Source: Pyxicephalus adspersus
Taxonomy: Eukaryota; Chordata; Amphibia; Anura; Pyxicephalidae
Assembly: GCF_032062135.1 (NCBI RefSeq)
Contig: NC_092868.1
Location: 48,713,163-48,777,162 of the forward strand
DNA: 64,000 nt
Reading direction: 5' to 3'
The notes under the pieces are model-generated. The model saw nothing but the letters and a program-made list of their open reading frames with translations, searched no databases and was not told the DNA's origin. A program made the translations under genes and the position numbers. Shown piece by piece: positions 10,691-22,639 of the stretch (position 1 is the stretch's first letter; every line of letters starts with the position of its first letter).

Positions 10691-13179
10691 ACCTAAAAAG
10701 TCACATTGTTTGTTTTTTTTTGCTACAGTAATAACAATATTAATGTAATTAATTTACAATACTGATATGAAATCTCATGGTTGCAGTAATATGGATTTTA
10801 TCAATAACATTTATAATATTCATTTAAAATTCACATAGGTGTCTACTGTATCATATCTGTCAATACATAGATACACGTTTAGATATTTTTGTAATGGTTT
10901 TTTGACAGCTTGTGTTAACATTGGGCTAGGAGCTGCATGTAGATCTTTTAATTAGATCCCGTTAAGTCCACTTGCCACCTAAATGCATTAATTATATTAT
11001 AACACATCTATTTCTTATCCATTAAAAAAGAGTTTACTTACCCTGTGCCTGAAGACATTTACTCTTCCTATCTTGAAGACACTACAGACACTGAGTGAAC
11101 TTTTTCTCTGTGAAGTTCCAGGCAATCATTGTCTAGCCGAGGATCTAACCCTTTCCTACTATTTCTTAACAAAAAAAAACTAATTCTGGCCCAAATTTCA
11201 CTTAAAGGGAATTTATCCAAAGTTCTCCCTCCCTGTTTTTATAGAAGGGAAATAGTCTTCTGTCAACTTCAACAGATTTCCCATAATGCCATACAGATGA
11301 CATTTTTCACCCGTAAAATGAACAAGGAGGACAAACGGGATATACGGCACACCATCACCAGCAGGACATCTTGTTTTATTGCTGAGATTTTCCATTTACT
11401 TACAAGGATTATCTCTCTCATATCAAAGAAAATCAGTAAACCATTTTCATTTTAAGAAACACTCCAAGATGTCTACAAGACCACCCACAGCTTGAGAATA
11501 CTCACAGCAAAAAAAGCAATCTGCTAGTTCTATTTGATTTCTTATTACTTGGCCTTCCTTGAATTATGGCTCCAGAGCCGGGGACAAGATAAGAAACAAA
11601 AGGAAGACACTATCAACATCAGAATTTCCTACAGCCAACTTTCATTTTTTCAAGCAGACTCTATCTCTCTAAGCTGTTTTTATCAAGCTTTATAAAGAAA
11701 GGCCAGTCTGCTAGAACCTGTAATTGGACAGCAGGTTTCTTTGGGATATAAATTGCATGCAAACATAGAAATTCTTCGTTACAGAGGCAGAAGCATAAAC
11801 ACTGCGTTACATCATCATGCAGTGCCGATTTGTTCTATGTTTTTAATGAAATGATAATAAAATACAATTGTCTTTATATATTTCTTGAAAGCATGATGTT
11901 TAAATTATACTTTTCATTCCCCAAGCTTGTCAACATGGTGGTATATTCCTTATTAGTTCCAAGAATAAGGATTATTTCCCAAAGATGTGCATTGCTTAAG
12001 CAGATCCTACAGTGCTTCTACGGAAATGCAAAGTTTGACTTATCTAAAGTCAACAACTAAACTTTCAACTTTATACCTGGGGATTAAACATTATCTATTG
12101 TTTTAAGGGTGCGAAGATCACTGCTTGGAGAATGGGAACCCTTCATTATGGCCCTCAGAAAACCCTTGCTAATATCACTAATGCCTGAGTAAAGAACGCA
12201 ATTTATCTGTTTGGGTGGAATTTTTTATAAGTTTTCAAGCAATGGAGGGCCTTGCTATTGGAGGGTACCAACCATTTCATTTATTAAAGCACCCTGAAAT
12301 GTATGGACTTTTATCTCCTTAATGTGTAATGTAATATTTACACTTCCTATTGTCTGCCCAGTGATGAGGTCTTTTCATGCTCCAAAAGAATGATGGTGAC
12401 CCGAAGGGCATGGTGACCCGACACATATTGCACACATAGACTGACTTCATAGATAGTGCTGGACTATTGTCTGTCTCTCCTGGAAGAAGCATTGATGAAG
12501 GACAAGAATGACAAAGAAAAATAAATGTTATAAATTAAAAAGTTGATGGAATGGGTTGGAGAGGGAGGGAAGAAGGGATGAATTCAAGGGATCTTAACAT
12601 GGGCTTCGATCAGTCCCGATGTGCAAGGTCAATGGAAGGACATAAATGTGTTTGACTTATGGGCTGTGAATTACAGCCTGGTTGTATCCTCTCTTTGCTG
12701 TATGTGATTGGTAGGTTGACAGCACCCAATGGTGGGAATAACTGGGCAACAGACCAAAAGGGTTTTGTGTATGTTTCTTTTTGCTTCCTGTTGTGTCCAA
12801 AGACAGGAAGAAAAGTAGAAATGTTCCAATGGTATACAAATAGAAATAAAATCTAACAGACATTTAAAGTAATTATCCACCATAAAAAAAAGTATGTTTA
12901 GCTTTGCACATAGATTTTGCTTGATAAAATGTAAAAACACTGCTTTAATGTATTGTCTTACAACCCTAACACAAAGACAGCTATATTTACAAAAATGTTC
13001 TTCTGTAGCGCCTGCAATCGTATGTATTTATGTGTTACATGTTAAATTGTATCAGATAGAAAAATCTTTCAAATCAGCTTTCAAAACAGGATTTGCTCAT
13101 TCCCTGTGCACATGTATAATGTATAGAAATGCACATCTGTCGACATGAAAATAACGGTGGACGACATCTAGTTACATTT
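10691..13179. other. No gene recognised
   Basis: 2.5 kb of AT-rich, mostly unique-looking DNA. Open frames reach 108 codons (11129-11455) but lack domain features or codon structure. A short polypurine stretch lies at 12552-12575. Confidence 0.35.
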
Positions 13180-13640
13180 ACAGATTAGTATATGTTCGTA
13201 TTTACTGCGTGGCAGCTGCTTGGTTTGTATTTTTATGCATTATTCATGCTTTTCCTTTTGCATTTGCAATGCTGTCAGCTCTATACATAAAATTTAAACA
13301 GTTGAATTCATTTGGGCATTTTTTAAATGCCAGGGCCAAGCAGGAAGAATAACAGCTAAAATCCACACACTTCACAGGCCCATCATGCATTGTGCTCAAA
13401 AGCCAGTGATCCGGACAGAATTTGGCATGAATCAATAAATATTTCCAGGATCGGGTTTCTATGGAAATTTTTAAGCTGTTGATCATGTACCAAAATACCG
13501 TAAATTTCAATGGGCAATAAAATATGTGCATAATCCAAAAGTGGGGAAAGCTTTTTATACAGAATGTGAAATTTGACAAAGATTATTCAAAAATAACGTA
13601 ATGCATGTAAATTTGCTAATTCGCATAGCAGACTGCCCAA
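13180..13640. other. Candidate conserved noncoding element
   Basis: Repeat-free stretch with GCGTGGCAGCTGC (E-box CAGCTG), TTATGCATTATTCATGC (octamer-like), CATGAATCAATAAATATTTCC and TGATCATGT. A 111-codon minus-strand frame (13244-13579) overlaps it but resembles no protein I know. It could be a regulatory element; conservation cannot be tested here. Confidence 0.28.
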
Positions 13641-13699
13641 CATAGGCTTGCATATTACTTCCATATTTGTATTGTATCATGAATGAATGTTCTTACAAA

Positions 13700-13985
13700 G
13701 CATTTATTCTCAACTAGGATTCCTTCAGAAGTTGAGGTTCATGGAATCCCAGATTTCCTTCAGGGGTGGTTAGAGGTTCCTCGAGCTGTGGTTGATGGAT
13801 ATCCCATTTGATGGTCTCTGCATAGTTTTGGAGTCAATGCTACTTGGAAGAGCTAGCACCATGAAGCCAATCATCTATTTAGCTGTTTTTAAGGACAGGT
13901 GGGTGACTGGCTTTAGTGGGGATTCCTCTAGGCCTGAAATACATTTTAATGGTATAAAAGGCTGGTCTAGAAGATTGCTTTTTGT
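13700..13985 (-). mobile_element. Degraded hAT-type MITE copy
   Basis: CTCAACTAGGATTCCTTCAG, GTTCATGGAATCCC and GAGGTTCCTCGAG correspond, on the opposite strand, to the family seen at 3670 and 50206. A CAATGCTACTTGGAAGAGC interior and a GGGGATTCCTCTAGGCCTG region follow. The terminal repeats are worn. Confidence 0.35.
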
Positions 13986-14014
13986 GATATCACTGATGGT
14001 ATTTTGGATGTGGT

Positions 14015-14930
14015 CTCTAGTGTTGGTGTTTGAATTCGGGTTGTCCTCTTATTCCACCTGAACATGGCTGTTTAAATTTAGATAGACTCGACCCGAAAAA
14101 CACAGGATTTGACTTTGCAAATTTGTGTGTAAAAAAATTTAAAAAAAAAACAAAAAAAATGAGCCTTTAATGGTAAAGTAATTTATTGAATGTGAGTGAT
14201 TTGTGTAACTAACTTTTATTTTTTTTACCTGTTATCCCACAATGACAGGCTGTGCAGCTGTGGGAATCCTCCTGTCAGTGTGAGATCCACAGGCACTAGA
14301 GGTTAAATGAGGACAAGTCTCCCCATTCATCACCTCTTGTACCCTGTGATTGGCTGAGGAATGGTAAACTATGATGACAGCTCAAGCGTCATCGGGATTT
14401 TCCTTTCCACAGCCAATCACAGAGCACTGGAGGTAAATGAATGGGGAGACTTGTCACCATTTAGCCTCTTGTGCCTGGGAATCCCGTGGGACTCCTGAGT
14501 TCTTAGATAGAGAATCTCTATCCAAGAACACATACTATAGTTATGCTAGAGCTGCAAGAGGAATCAGGGGAATGGAGGTGTCAGCTCTGCTCCCCCGATT
14601 GCTGTTGCCACCCTGTAGTATGTGTTCGTGGATAGAGTTTCCTGATCCAGGAACACAGGAGTCCTGTGCTCCTAGATAGAGAAACTCTATCCAAGAACAC
14701 ATACAACTAGTAAAGGGCTGCAAGTGCAATCAGGGAAGCGGAGTTGTCAGCTCTGCTCCCCTGATTGCTCTTGCAGTTCTACAAAGTCCCGAAAAATAAC
14801 CCAAATTTTCCCCCCATTGACATTAATGGTGTTTGAATTCAATGTTCGATCACCCGAACAATCTCCCCCTATTCGATCGAATAGCTGTAGAAGCGAATAG
14901 TGAGATATTCGACCAAGACTAGTGGTCTCA
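14015..14930. mobile_element. Large compound foldback element
   Basis: A central near-palindrome pairs 14280-14360 with 14412-14490: GACAAGTCTCCCCATTCAT / ATGAATGGGGAGACTTGTC and TGTGATTGGCTG / CAGCCAATCACA. Further right, TAGATAGAGAATCTCTATCC (about 14509) has related copies at about 14673 and, inverted, near 14625. Outer ends share CTAGTGTTGG / CCAAGACTAG and GTTTGAATTC words. Probably a non-autonomous DNA element with internal duplications. The frames at 14437-14729 are artefacts of the palindromes. Confidence 0.6.
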
Positions 14931-15889
14931 ATGGCTAAAATCTTGCAAAGAATATGCCCATTAATTTCACAAATCCTACAATGACTTGGTCCCTAGATAA
15001 ATTCTTCTAATATTCCACAAAATGTCCCACCAGGTAGAAGGCAGGTCAAAAAACTCACCAATAATGTTTCTAAATCATAACAAATCATAAAATACTGTTC
15101 CAATTTTTCCAAAAATCTTGGTGGCAACTAAGTATAAAATGTATGTACTTTATGTACCTTACCACACCCAGCAGGTGTTAAAATAAAGAAAAAGCTTCTG
15201 TCTGAAATACATACCTACTCTCTATTGCTGTCCTCTACAGTAATCTCTGTCTGCCTTTGGATATCTTCATTCTTCTGGCTGGAAGACTAAGGGCATACTG
15301 GGAGTACCGCGACTAAGGGCCAGCCACCATGGCGCCTTGTACTCTCAGTGTAACAATGCAAAGAGCAGATTTATATTCATCTGTGCATTACTGAGGACTA
15401 CCCAGCATTGAAACAGAATAAAAGAGGAGAAAGTCAATATGTTTTCCTTCAAGACTACAGATTTCCTTCCATTTCTCTCTTCTGTAGTTCAGCAGGGAAG
15501 AACATAGGCAGGGCTGTCTGCTCAAGCTGGACCAAAAATATTTGACCCTGCTTTCAGTGTTTTGCAAAAGACAAAATATGGGGACATATTTTGGTATAGC
15601 AAAGACTGCATATTTTTCCCCAGCCATACACTTTAGCTCTCTTTTTTAAATTCTTCAGATTATATTGGCACTATATAAATGAATAACGTGAAGAGTCTTG
15701 CACTTTGTCAACTTGTCTAAGCTAATGGAATCAATCTACAGGAACACAACAAGAGTTTTTTTGGATTCAAAGCAAGTTTGTTTCCCCAGAGAAATTAGGA
15801 TCAAACTGTTTTGGATTTAATCCCAGCGAATGATGGAATAACACATATAATTGAATTTCTAAACATTTCAGGTCTACCGATGGTTAAGA
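14931..15889. other. No recognised feature
   Basis: No gene or clear repeat. AT-rich, with a CTCTCTATTGCTGTCCTC stretch near 15220. Confidence 0.35.
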
Positions 15890-16210
15890 AAATCACTTTA
15901 CATAATGAATCCCATGTTAAACTTGAACTTTGCTGTGCCGTTTAAGTTGTAACACAATTTAAACTCAAGGAAGACCAATTACATTCCTATAACAGCGCTA
16001 CTCATCATAACTGCAGAGATCTTCACCAGCTACAAGTGTTATCCATCTCGCCAATTACTTTTAACGTTAATGGCATTTACCAGAAACCATCATTAATCAA
16101 CTCAGCAACAAATGTTTTACTTTTACACACTTCCATCTGTTTGTCTGCTAGGTGTAAAGTGAAATCATTTCTAAAGTGAAATTAAAAAGGAGTTTCAGTT
16201 CAGAGACCTA
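15890..16210. other. Candidate conserved noncoding element
   Basis: Even-complexity sequence with many TTAAT/ATTA-type cores (CCAATTACTTTTAACG, CATCATTAATCAACTC, AAGTGAAATTAAAAAGG) and no visible repeat. Inference from texture only. Confidence 0.22.
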
Positions 16211-16627
16211 CCTTGGACAAAAAGATTCCAATAGCAAGTATCTTCTTTACATTTTATTTTTAATAGCTTGAAGAGGAACTAAATCTAATAAAAAAAATGT
16301 GTGCAGGTAGGCAACTAATTTGTCTGTTCGTATTCTTCTCTTCAATGTACACCGACCTGTGCATGTACAGCTCAATATATGATCCTAATATAGCTGGCTG
16401 CCAGGAATGGTGTCATTCCAACCTGGCCAATTAAGATGGACAACAAATACTCAAACCTGGAAGAGAACTAGGTTAAGATATCAGTGATGGAGGGCGGTGA
16501 ATTGAGTTAAGATCCATTTTATTAACTAAATGTGTCTCTTTGGGTACAGACAGGTCTGTATCAATGAATAAAATCTGCTTTTTGAGGGTGCAACAAACTG
16601 CAACACTATATATACAGCACCCTGGAG

Positions 16628-16972
16628 CAGTGGTCGCCAACCTTTTGGACCTTACAGACCACTAATTTCATGGACTCTGGACTGCGCATGAGCAAGGAGC
16701 CAGGTGACACTCAAAGGGGGAACTTCCCCCAGAGTAACATCATGATGCCAAAACCTGCCAACTCCAGAGTCACAACCTGCCCACCACCTTAGCCTGCGGT
16801 CCGTATGGGGGATATCGCCAACCGGTGGTCCACGAGAAAATAATGGTGGTACGCGACTCTGACCAGTGCGCCCCCCCAGTAGGGTCTTTCTCATGATCCC
16901 CCTGGGGGGGCGCACCAGCCAGAGCAGCAGAACACCAATATTTTCTCAAGGATCACCGGTTGGCGATTGCTG
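16628..16972. mobile_element. hAT MITE (CAGTGGTCGCCAACC ends)
   Basis: The terminal inverted repeats are CAGTGGTCGCCAACC at the left and GGTTGGCGATTGCTG at the right. The flanking 8-mers CCCTGGAG (16620-16627) and CTCTAAAG (16973-16980) match at 5 of 8 positions, which fits an old hAT duplication. Inside is a GC-rich hairpin (TGCGCCCCCCC near 16867, GGGGGGGCGCA near 16904) and GGTGGTCCACGAGAAAAT. The last word also occurs in the hAT remnant at 57.8 kb. Confidence 0.72.
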
Positions 16973-16977
16973 CTCTA

Positions 16978-17310
16978 AAGTGTATATTGTAGAAAAGTGT
17001 AAACCTATGGGGCCATGTAGAACCATGTGGGGCATTTCATGCACAACACACTGTAAAGAGTAAAATGATAAGAATACAGTAAACAGAAAAATACAGCAGC
17101 AAGGACAAGTGTCAGTTGATTCGCATACAGTATGCAGATTGGAGCAGTGCAAACCTTAAAATGCACAACACCATGTGCAGAGCAGTGCACTGCAAAGCAT
17201 ACAATGTACAGATAACTATAGAGAGTAGAAATGTAATGTGAAGTGTTATGTAGTATACAGCACAGTATATAGAATGGAGCATTGCATAGGCTAATGAAAG
17301 CAATACCTTA
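16978..17310. repeat. Degenerate short-motif repeat
   Basis: Worn repeats of GCAGTGCAAACC, ATGCACAACA and CAGTATGCAG-like words, with a near-absence of long unique sequence. It accounts for several overlapping short frames, none of them credible. Confidence 0.3.
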
Positions 17311-17319
17311 TTGAATGCA

Positions 17320-17400
17320 TATCGTGACCAAAGCTAAAGGGTGTCTAACAAAATTAGAGAGTGAGACTTTTTTTTGGCCAAGTAGCGTAGTATTTAGCAT
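17320..17400 (+). mobile_element. Tc1-like element, 3' end fragment
   Basis: CCAAAGCTAAAGGGTGTC, AAATTAGAGAGTGAGAC and TTTTTTTGGCCAAGTAG match the 3' end of the Tc1-like derivative at 62726-63223: the last transposase codons, then the terminal repeat. Confidence 0.6.
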
Positions 17401-18465
17401 GGGTTACTAAACAGTGTGGTATGGAAAATTTGTAGGTACATATTGTACATCTGCTAATGCAATAGCAGAAATAATGCCCATGTGGACATACAAAGGGGCA
17501 CTTAGAACACAGTTCAGACCCCTGATGGATCATAAGATGTGAATTGCACTAACATGTTTCAGTGATATATTGAAATGAGCCTGCCTAATGCAAGGGTCAA
17601 GTTGTCCGCTAATAGATTGCCATGTAACTGCCCCTTTAGTGCCTCCCACCAGGAGCCACAGGGAGAAAAATGCCACCCGAATAGGGGACTGATTGGTCCT
17701 GTATACACAGCTACAGTGTCGACATAGGATTATAGCTAAAGTCATAAATGTACAGAAAATAGAACAAAGTAATATGAAGCCAAAGTGGAATAGGTGCTAT
17801 CAGAAACTAGTTTCTTGTTTCATACTCCTGGTGGCTAAATAATAAAACCTAACTGGCGGCTCTGGCCCAATATGTACAGCAATGCTCCAGTTTTTGCGGA
17901 TCAGCCCCATGGTGAAGATTAGTAGTCATATTTTGGTCCTTTCTCAGGTTAATATTTCTGTGTTTAAAAGAAGAAATTTTCACTAGCGTGATTTGTCCTT
18001 TGTTTCAACTCAGATTAGCTTCATGTTGGCTTGCTGACTGCGATGAGCACCTGGGATCAATCTATAAATACATTTAGCTTTACATTCTATAAATCTAGCA
18101 GAATTTATACCTCATTAGATGTGCTTACTTCCTGAAACAGCAATAAAACCTATTAGCAATTAAGCCAGTTCATCAGAAACATTTATCTCCAAGGAAAATA
18201 TTTTCTCCCCAAAAAACAACTTGGTTTAGCTGTGTTTTCAGTTCTAATTGTGATTAATGTGTATTGTGGGTAAATAAATGACAGGCAGAATGTTTTATAA
18301 ACCATAGTTGCTTTAGTTATACAGAAAGGGCGATTTATCAAAAAGTGTGTCCTTTGTGTAAAGTACTAAAATCAAGAATGAGAATATAAGTGTGCTATAT
18401 TTTAAATTACCTAGCGAGGGCAAATTTTGTGAATAGTTGCAAGTCAGCCCATTGTGGGGTATATT

Positions 18466-18468
<3 letters not shown>
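17401..18468. other. No recognised feature
   Basis: AT-rich; no gene or recognised repeat. Confidence 0.35.
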
Positions 18469-18512
<44 letters not shown>

Positions 18513-18518
18513 ATATAT
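18469..18518. repeat. (AT)n microsatellite
   Basis: AT tract with one TTT interruption near 18500. Confidence 0.95.
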
Positions 18519-18739
18519 CATACAGAATTAATTACAAGTGTGCTTAGGACTTCAATAGCTTAAGAAACCCAAAGTCAGCAAAATGTTATTATTCTAAATG
18601 AAAGAGTAGTACATTATATTATTGACTGTAATTTCTAAAAACCATTAAGATGGCACCTTAAAAGTTGAGAAGAAATGGTTCAATGTTAGGATGACCCATA
18701 CTGAGGAAGGTGACAGGAACTGAGCCATGTTTTCATGTT

Positions 18740-18900
18740 ATGAAGAGCAAATGGTAGAGTTGGATGAAGAGCATTGATGAAAAGGAATTGGATGAAGAAC
18801 ATGAAGAGTTGGATGGAGAGCATTTATGAAGAGGAGTTGAATGAAGAATGAGTAGTTGGTTAAAGAATGTGAATAGTTGGATGAATATATTGGATTTAGA
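18740..18900. repeat. Degenerate tandem repeat, about 20 bp unit
   Basis: Variants of GAGTTGGATGAAGAGCAT recur about seven times with many substitutions. The frame through it on the minus strand is a by-product. Confidence 0.7.
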
Positions 18901-19189
18901 ACACAAAAAGGAACACTTTTCTCTCCAAAATACACTTTATTGAAAAATTGACAATACTTTCCAACAATATGAGGGAGGTACAAGCAATATTATTAAACAG
19001 GATATCAATATACAAATAACATGAGTAGGTAATGTGAAATAGCTAAGTAAGCCAAATACAATATCTTGAGATTTAAAATAAATAGAAGAGACAAAGACAA
19101 TGAGAGAGAACGTTGTGGAATCAAAGTGCATCAGAAAAACTGTTCGGTATAGCAAACCAATCTAATAAAATGGTAATTCAGACTTATTA

Positions 19190-19401
19190 GGCCTGATTTA
19201 TGAAAGCTTTCAAAGGCTGGAGAGAATACACTTTCAGAAGTGAAGCTTGGTGATCAAGAAAACATGGAATGGAATTTTAAAAATCATTTTAGCAAATGTT
19301 TTGAATCCTGGACCAGATCCATTTCAGGTTTGCTGGATCACCCAGCTTCACTGATGATAGTGTATTTTCTCCAGCCTTGGAGAACTTTCATAAATCAGGG
19401 A
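19190..19401. mobile_element. Palindromic MITE family B
   Basis: The left arm starts GGCCTGATTTATGAAAGC and the right arm ends GAACTTTCATAAATCAGG. The inner arms read TTTCAGAAGTGAAGCTTGGT and GATCACCCAGCTTCACTG. The loop is GAATCCTGGACCAGATCC. Same family as 25246-25469. It abuts the GAAA tract on its right. Confidence 0.78.
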
Positions 19402-19407
19402 CAATAT

Positions 19408-19409
19408 TA

Positions 19410-19481
<72 letters not shown>

Positions 19482-19549
19482 CTCCCCTGTCGGACTGGAC
19501 TTTTATTGCCTTTCATGGCAAAGAGTTTGAAGAAAGAAAGAAAGAAGGA

Positions 19550-19621
<72 letters not shown>

Positions 19622-19670
19622 CTCCCCTGTCGGACTGGACTTTTATTGCCTTTCATGGCAAAGAGTTTGA
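19408..19670 (+). repeat. Duplicated (GAAA)n plus 50 bp unit
   Basis: Two GAAA tracts (about 19408-19480 and 19531-19620) are each followed by the same 50 bp block (19481-19530 and 19621-19670). I read the two blocks as identical. The structure is a tandem duplication of a 140 bp unit that includes a tetranucleotide microsatellite. The 97-codon frame across it is Lys/Glu/Arg repeat translation, not a gene. Confidence 0.93.
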
Positions 19671-20782
19671 AACCCATACCCAAGTAGTGTAATAGCTGGC
19701 CAATTGTTTTGAGAGGAGTGAATAAGTTCCTCCATCTCTGCTAACCGGTTAATTTGCATTACCAGTAATTCACAGTGGGATTTGTAGTCGATTTATAGAA
19801 TCTCGGGATCAGTGATTTAGCAGCATTTAAGGCGTTAAACAGAAGAGTTTTCCTGTATTTGTGCGGTGGGCTATGAGTATGATGTATCAAAACCTGTGCC
19901 GGAGAAATGGGGGTTAGTTCTCCTGTGATTTTTGGAATCAAGTCCAAGATCTTGGACTGGAAGCATTGGATAAATAGACAATTTCACCACCTATGTAGAA
20001 ATGTGCCATCTTCTGCTCCACAGCTCCACCAGCTGCCATTGTAGTCATCGTAGACTGTTTGTGTAGAGTGTGGGGTACTCCATACCATCGTGTACGTATC
20101 TTAAAGTTATTCTCCTGGATGTTTATGTTTTGCGATCCTTTTACTGTTAATACATTGATGTCTTCCCATTCCTCATCTGTAAAAGTTTAGTTTGAATCTG
20201 AATCTCATTGTTTACAGAAATGATCTGAAAGGTTTACAGGAGGATTGGCCGAAATTGAAGGGGGCGAGCTGTTTAAAGCATTGCTCTTTCATATTGGAGG
20301 CAGATAAAAAATGTCTTTTTTTGTAAGTAGGTCCACCAAGGCACTGGGGCTCCCTTAGTTTCTGACAATAGCAATTGCAATAGCAAAATTGTCAGATAAA
20401 TCAGGTGGAAAGGCTGGGTTGGACCAAATTGGGGTAAGCGGGCCTGGTACTGGTGTTATTTTAAATTTACAAACTACTGTTAAAAAAATCCCCAGTGAAA
20501 TACTTATAAAGGGGTGGGCTAAAAGTTTTACAAGCAGATTTCCAGAAAAGAAACACTTTTTGGTTGGAGAGTGTGTAACACAATTCTAGCAGGGATCATG
20601 TCATTTAGGAGTAAAAGGAGAGGAAGCACAAAAGTAAAGTGTGGACTGGACTGCATATGGAAAGAAGGCAAATGATTAGAAGAAACATAAGGACAAGGTG
20701 GAGGGATTCAGGATGTGGGCAATGGGAACATCAAAAAGTCTTGCAAAGATGATTTCCACAATGGATGATTCATAGGTTTCTT
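19671..20782. other. No recognised feature
   Basis: No supportable gene or repeat. The short frame at 20389-20589 shows no domain. Confidence 0.35.
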
Positions 20783-21081
20783 TATTGACATGTCCTGTTG
20801 GCATATCCTTGGCTCGTGTTTTATTGGCATATCTTTGACTCATATCCTATTGGCAAATCTTTGGCTCATGTTTTATTTCCATATCTTTGGCTCATGTTTT
20901 ATTTGCACATCTTTGGCTGATGTCTTGTTGGCGCATATTTGGCTCATGTTTTATTGGCATATCTTTGGCTCACGTCTTTTTGGCATATCTTTGGCTCATG
21001 TCCTACCATTGGCATAATATTGGCTCATGTTTTATGGACATATCTTTGGCTCATGGCTTATTGGCATATCTTTGGCTCATG
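20783..21081. repeat. 26 bp minisatellite
   Basis: About eleven tandem units of TTGGCATATCTTTGGCTCATGTTTTA with point changes and one 3 bp insertion near 21005. Because 26 is not a multiple of 3, each unit shifts frame, so the hydrophobic frames here (20790-21017, 20887-21117) are repeat translations. Confidence 0.95.
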
Positions 21082-22152
21082 AAGGCACACATTTGTGAAG
21101 ACTCAGCTAAGCTGTAAGAAAGAAGAAAGGAGACAAAATGTAGGATGTAATCTCTCAATTTTATTTGTTTTGTCCTAATGTGGTTTCTTGACAATTTTTT
21201 TGTCTAACAACGCCCAAAATGTGCTAGATTTAAAGCTGAACAGCTCTACAGCCTCATGAGTCAATAACGTGCCTGACCTATACTATTAAACTGCCATTGG
21301 TCAGTTGGCTGGATGGCAGCCTTCTGTGTAGTAGCCATCCTGCCATGCTGCCTTTATAAATTCCTTCACTTCATTGTTTTTTGAACAGGTTCAATCAATC
21401 AACCATTTGTTCTTCCAAAAGCAGCTATTATACCCAGATGTTTACAAAAGCTAATGGCTTTCTAATGGTTTATTAGAAGTGGTCCAGTAAATGCTCAGCT
21501 GCACAAAGTGTACAAGAGAACTTTTCTTATAGACTCACAACTTTCATTGGTACTTCTTGTGCCATTCTGCAGGCTAAGATCACCCTGATAATTTATCATT
21601 AACTATGCCCCTTTATTGTAAAAAATAAATCCTTTGTTAGGTTAAAAAGGTTTTTTACAAAGTTGAGTTAACTTTTTTTTTATTTTGGCTTCGTAACCCA
21701 AACCTTTTAAAAAAAACTGACATCATTGCAGTTTGTAGCAGCGAGCTGACACTAATATACGTTCTTTTGCCAAGCCCTGGATCTTAATGTGGCATGTGTT
21801 ATATTACAAACATAAAAGAGATGGCATCTGGTAAGGGACAAGGAATTTAATTTCTTACAATTGTATTTGACAAGGACTATGTTCTAAAGAACAAAACATA
21901 TTTCAAAGCTTGTGACATCCAGTAAGAACAACACTGATCTTTTTTTTTTTTTTTTTTTCTAAAGAATGAGGCAATTAAACCAGGTTGGCAACATCTTATT
22001 TTCCATTTAAAGCTGAATTTTTGTCATAAGAGAAAAAGGCAAGGGAAATAAACTAAAGAAAAGCCCGTCGTGACAGATGCACAAAGGCTGCCATTGCTCC
22101 GCATTCCTTCTAGTTTTGAGGCTGTCCCTTTGGCTTTAATATTTTGAATACC
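21082..22152. other. No recognised feature
   Basis: AT-rich sequence with a T run of about 18 near 21942-21959. No gene is supportable. Confidence 0.35.
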
Positions 22153-22183
<31 letters not shown>

Positions 22184-22240
22184 AATATTAAAAAGGATTT
22201 ATAAAAAACAGTATTGTAAAAATATCTAGCTATTCTGCAA
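22153..22240 (-). repeat. (ATT)n tract, possible L2 tail in minus orientation
   Basis: About ten ATT units, then AATAATATT and AAAAAGGATTTATA. In an L2-type LINE the 3' end reads TATAAATCC followed by an ATT-type tail, so this could be the stub of a minus-strand copy. Only the microsatellite is certain. Confidence 0.45.
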
Positions 22241-22513
22241 TTTTCCTATACCGCATAATAATTTTTATTCAGTCTCTGAATCATTAGCAGCTGAACTCTA
22301 ACCTTTCCAGTGACATGAATTCCTTCTATTTGTTTCTCTATTTATCAAGTACAACAAAGTCCAACATACATGTGCAGCTCCATGATCTTTTCCCATTTTG
22401 CTCTAGAAGTTACATAATCAGTCATAGAAGTTGGCGGAAAGATGATTCGAATCACCCAAAAACTTCCTTATAAACTAGGTTGTAAATGAAACAACCCTTG
22501 TAGTGCATTAGAT

Positions 22514-22625
22514 CAGGGGTCTCGAACACTCGGTTCACGGCCCAGCCGTTTGACAGCTGGGCTGCAAAAGCATGGTGACCAGCCGTCCCCAACCTGTGGT
22601 CTGTGGATTACACTACAACTAGTAT
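22514..22625 (+). mobile_element. hAT terminal fragments
   Basis: CAGGGGTCTCGAACACTCGG at 22514 and CAGCCGTCCCCAACC at 22580 both resemble hAT left termini (CAGGGGTC / CAGTGGTCCCCAACC), followed by TGTGGTCTGTGGATTA. They may be a nested or duplicated end. No right terminus was found. Confidence 0.45.
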
Positions 22626-22639
22626 AATACAGTTATAAG

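Noticed and set aside
18672..18740. Another hammerhead-like motif (CTGAGGAAGG...GGAACTGAG)
   Set aside because: The second core reads GAAC rather than GAAA and no stem I or III can be formed.
19377..19670. 97-codon Lys/Glu/Arg-rich frame
   Set aside because: Translation of GAAA tracts and the duplicated 50 bp block.
20783..21081. CRISPR-like array
   Set aside because: The repeats are directly tandem with no unique spacers, as in the arrays at 45.1 and 52 kb; the host is a vertebrate.
20790..21117. Two hydrophobic frames resembling a membrane protein
   Set aside because: Translation of the 26 bp minisatellite.
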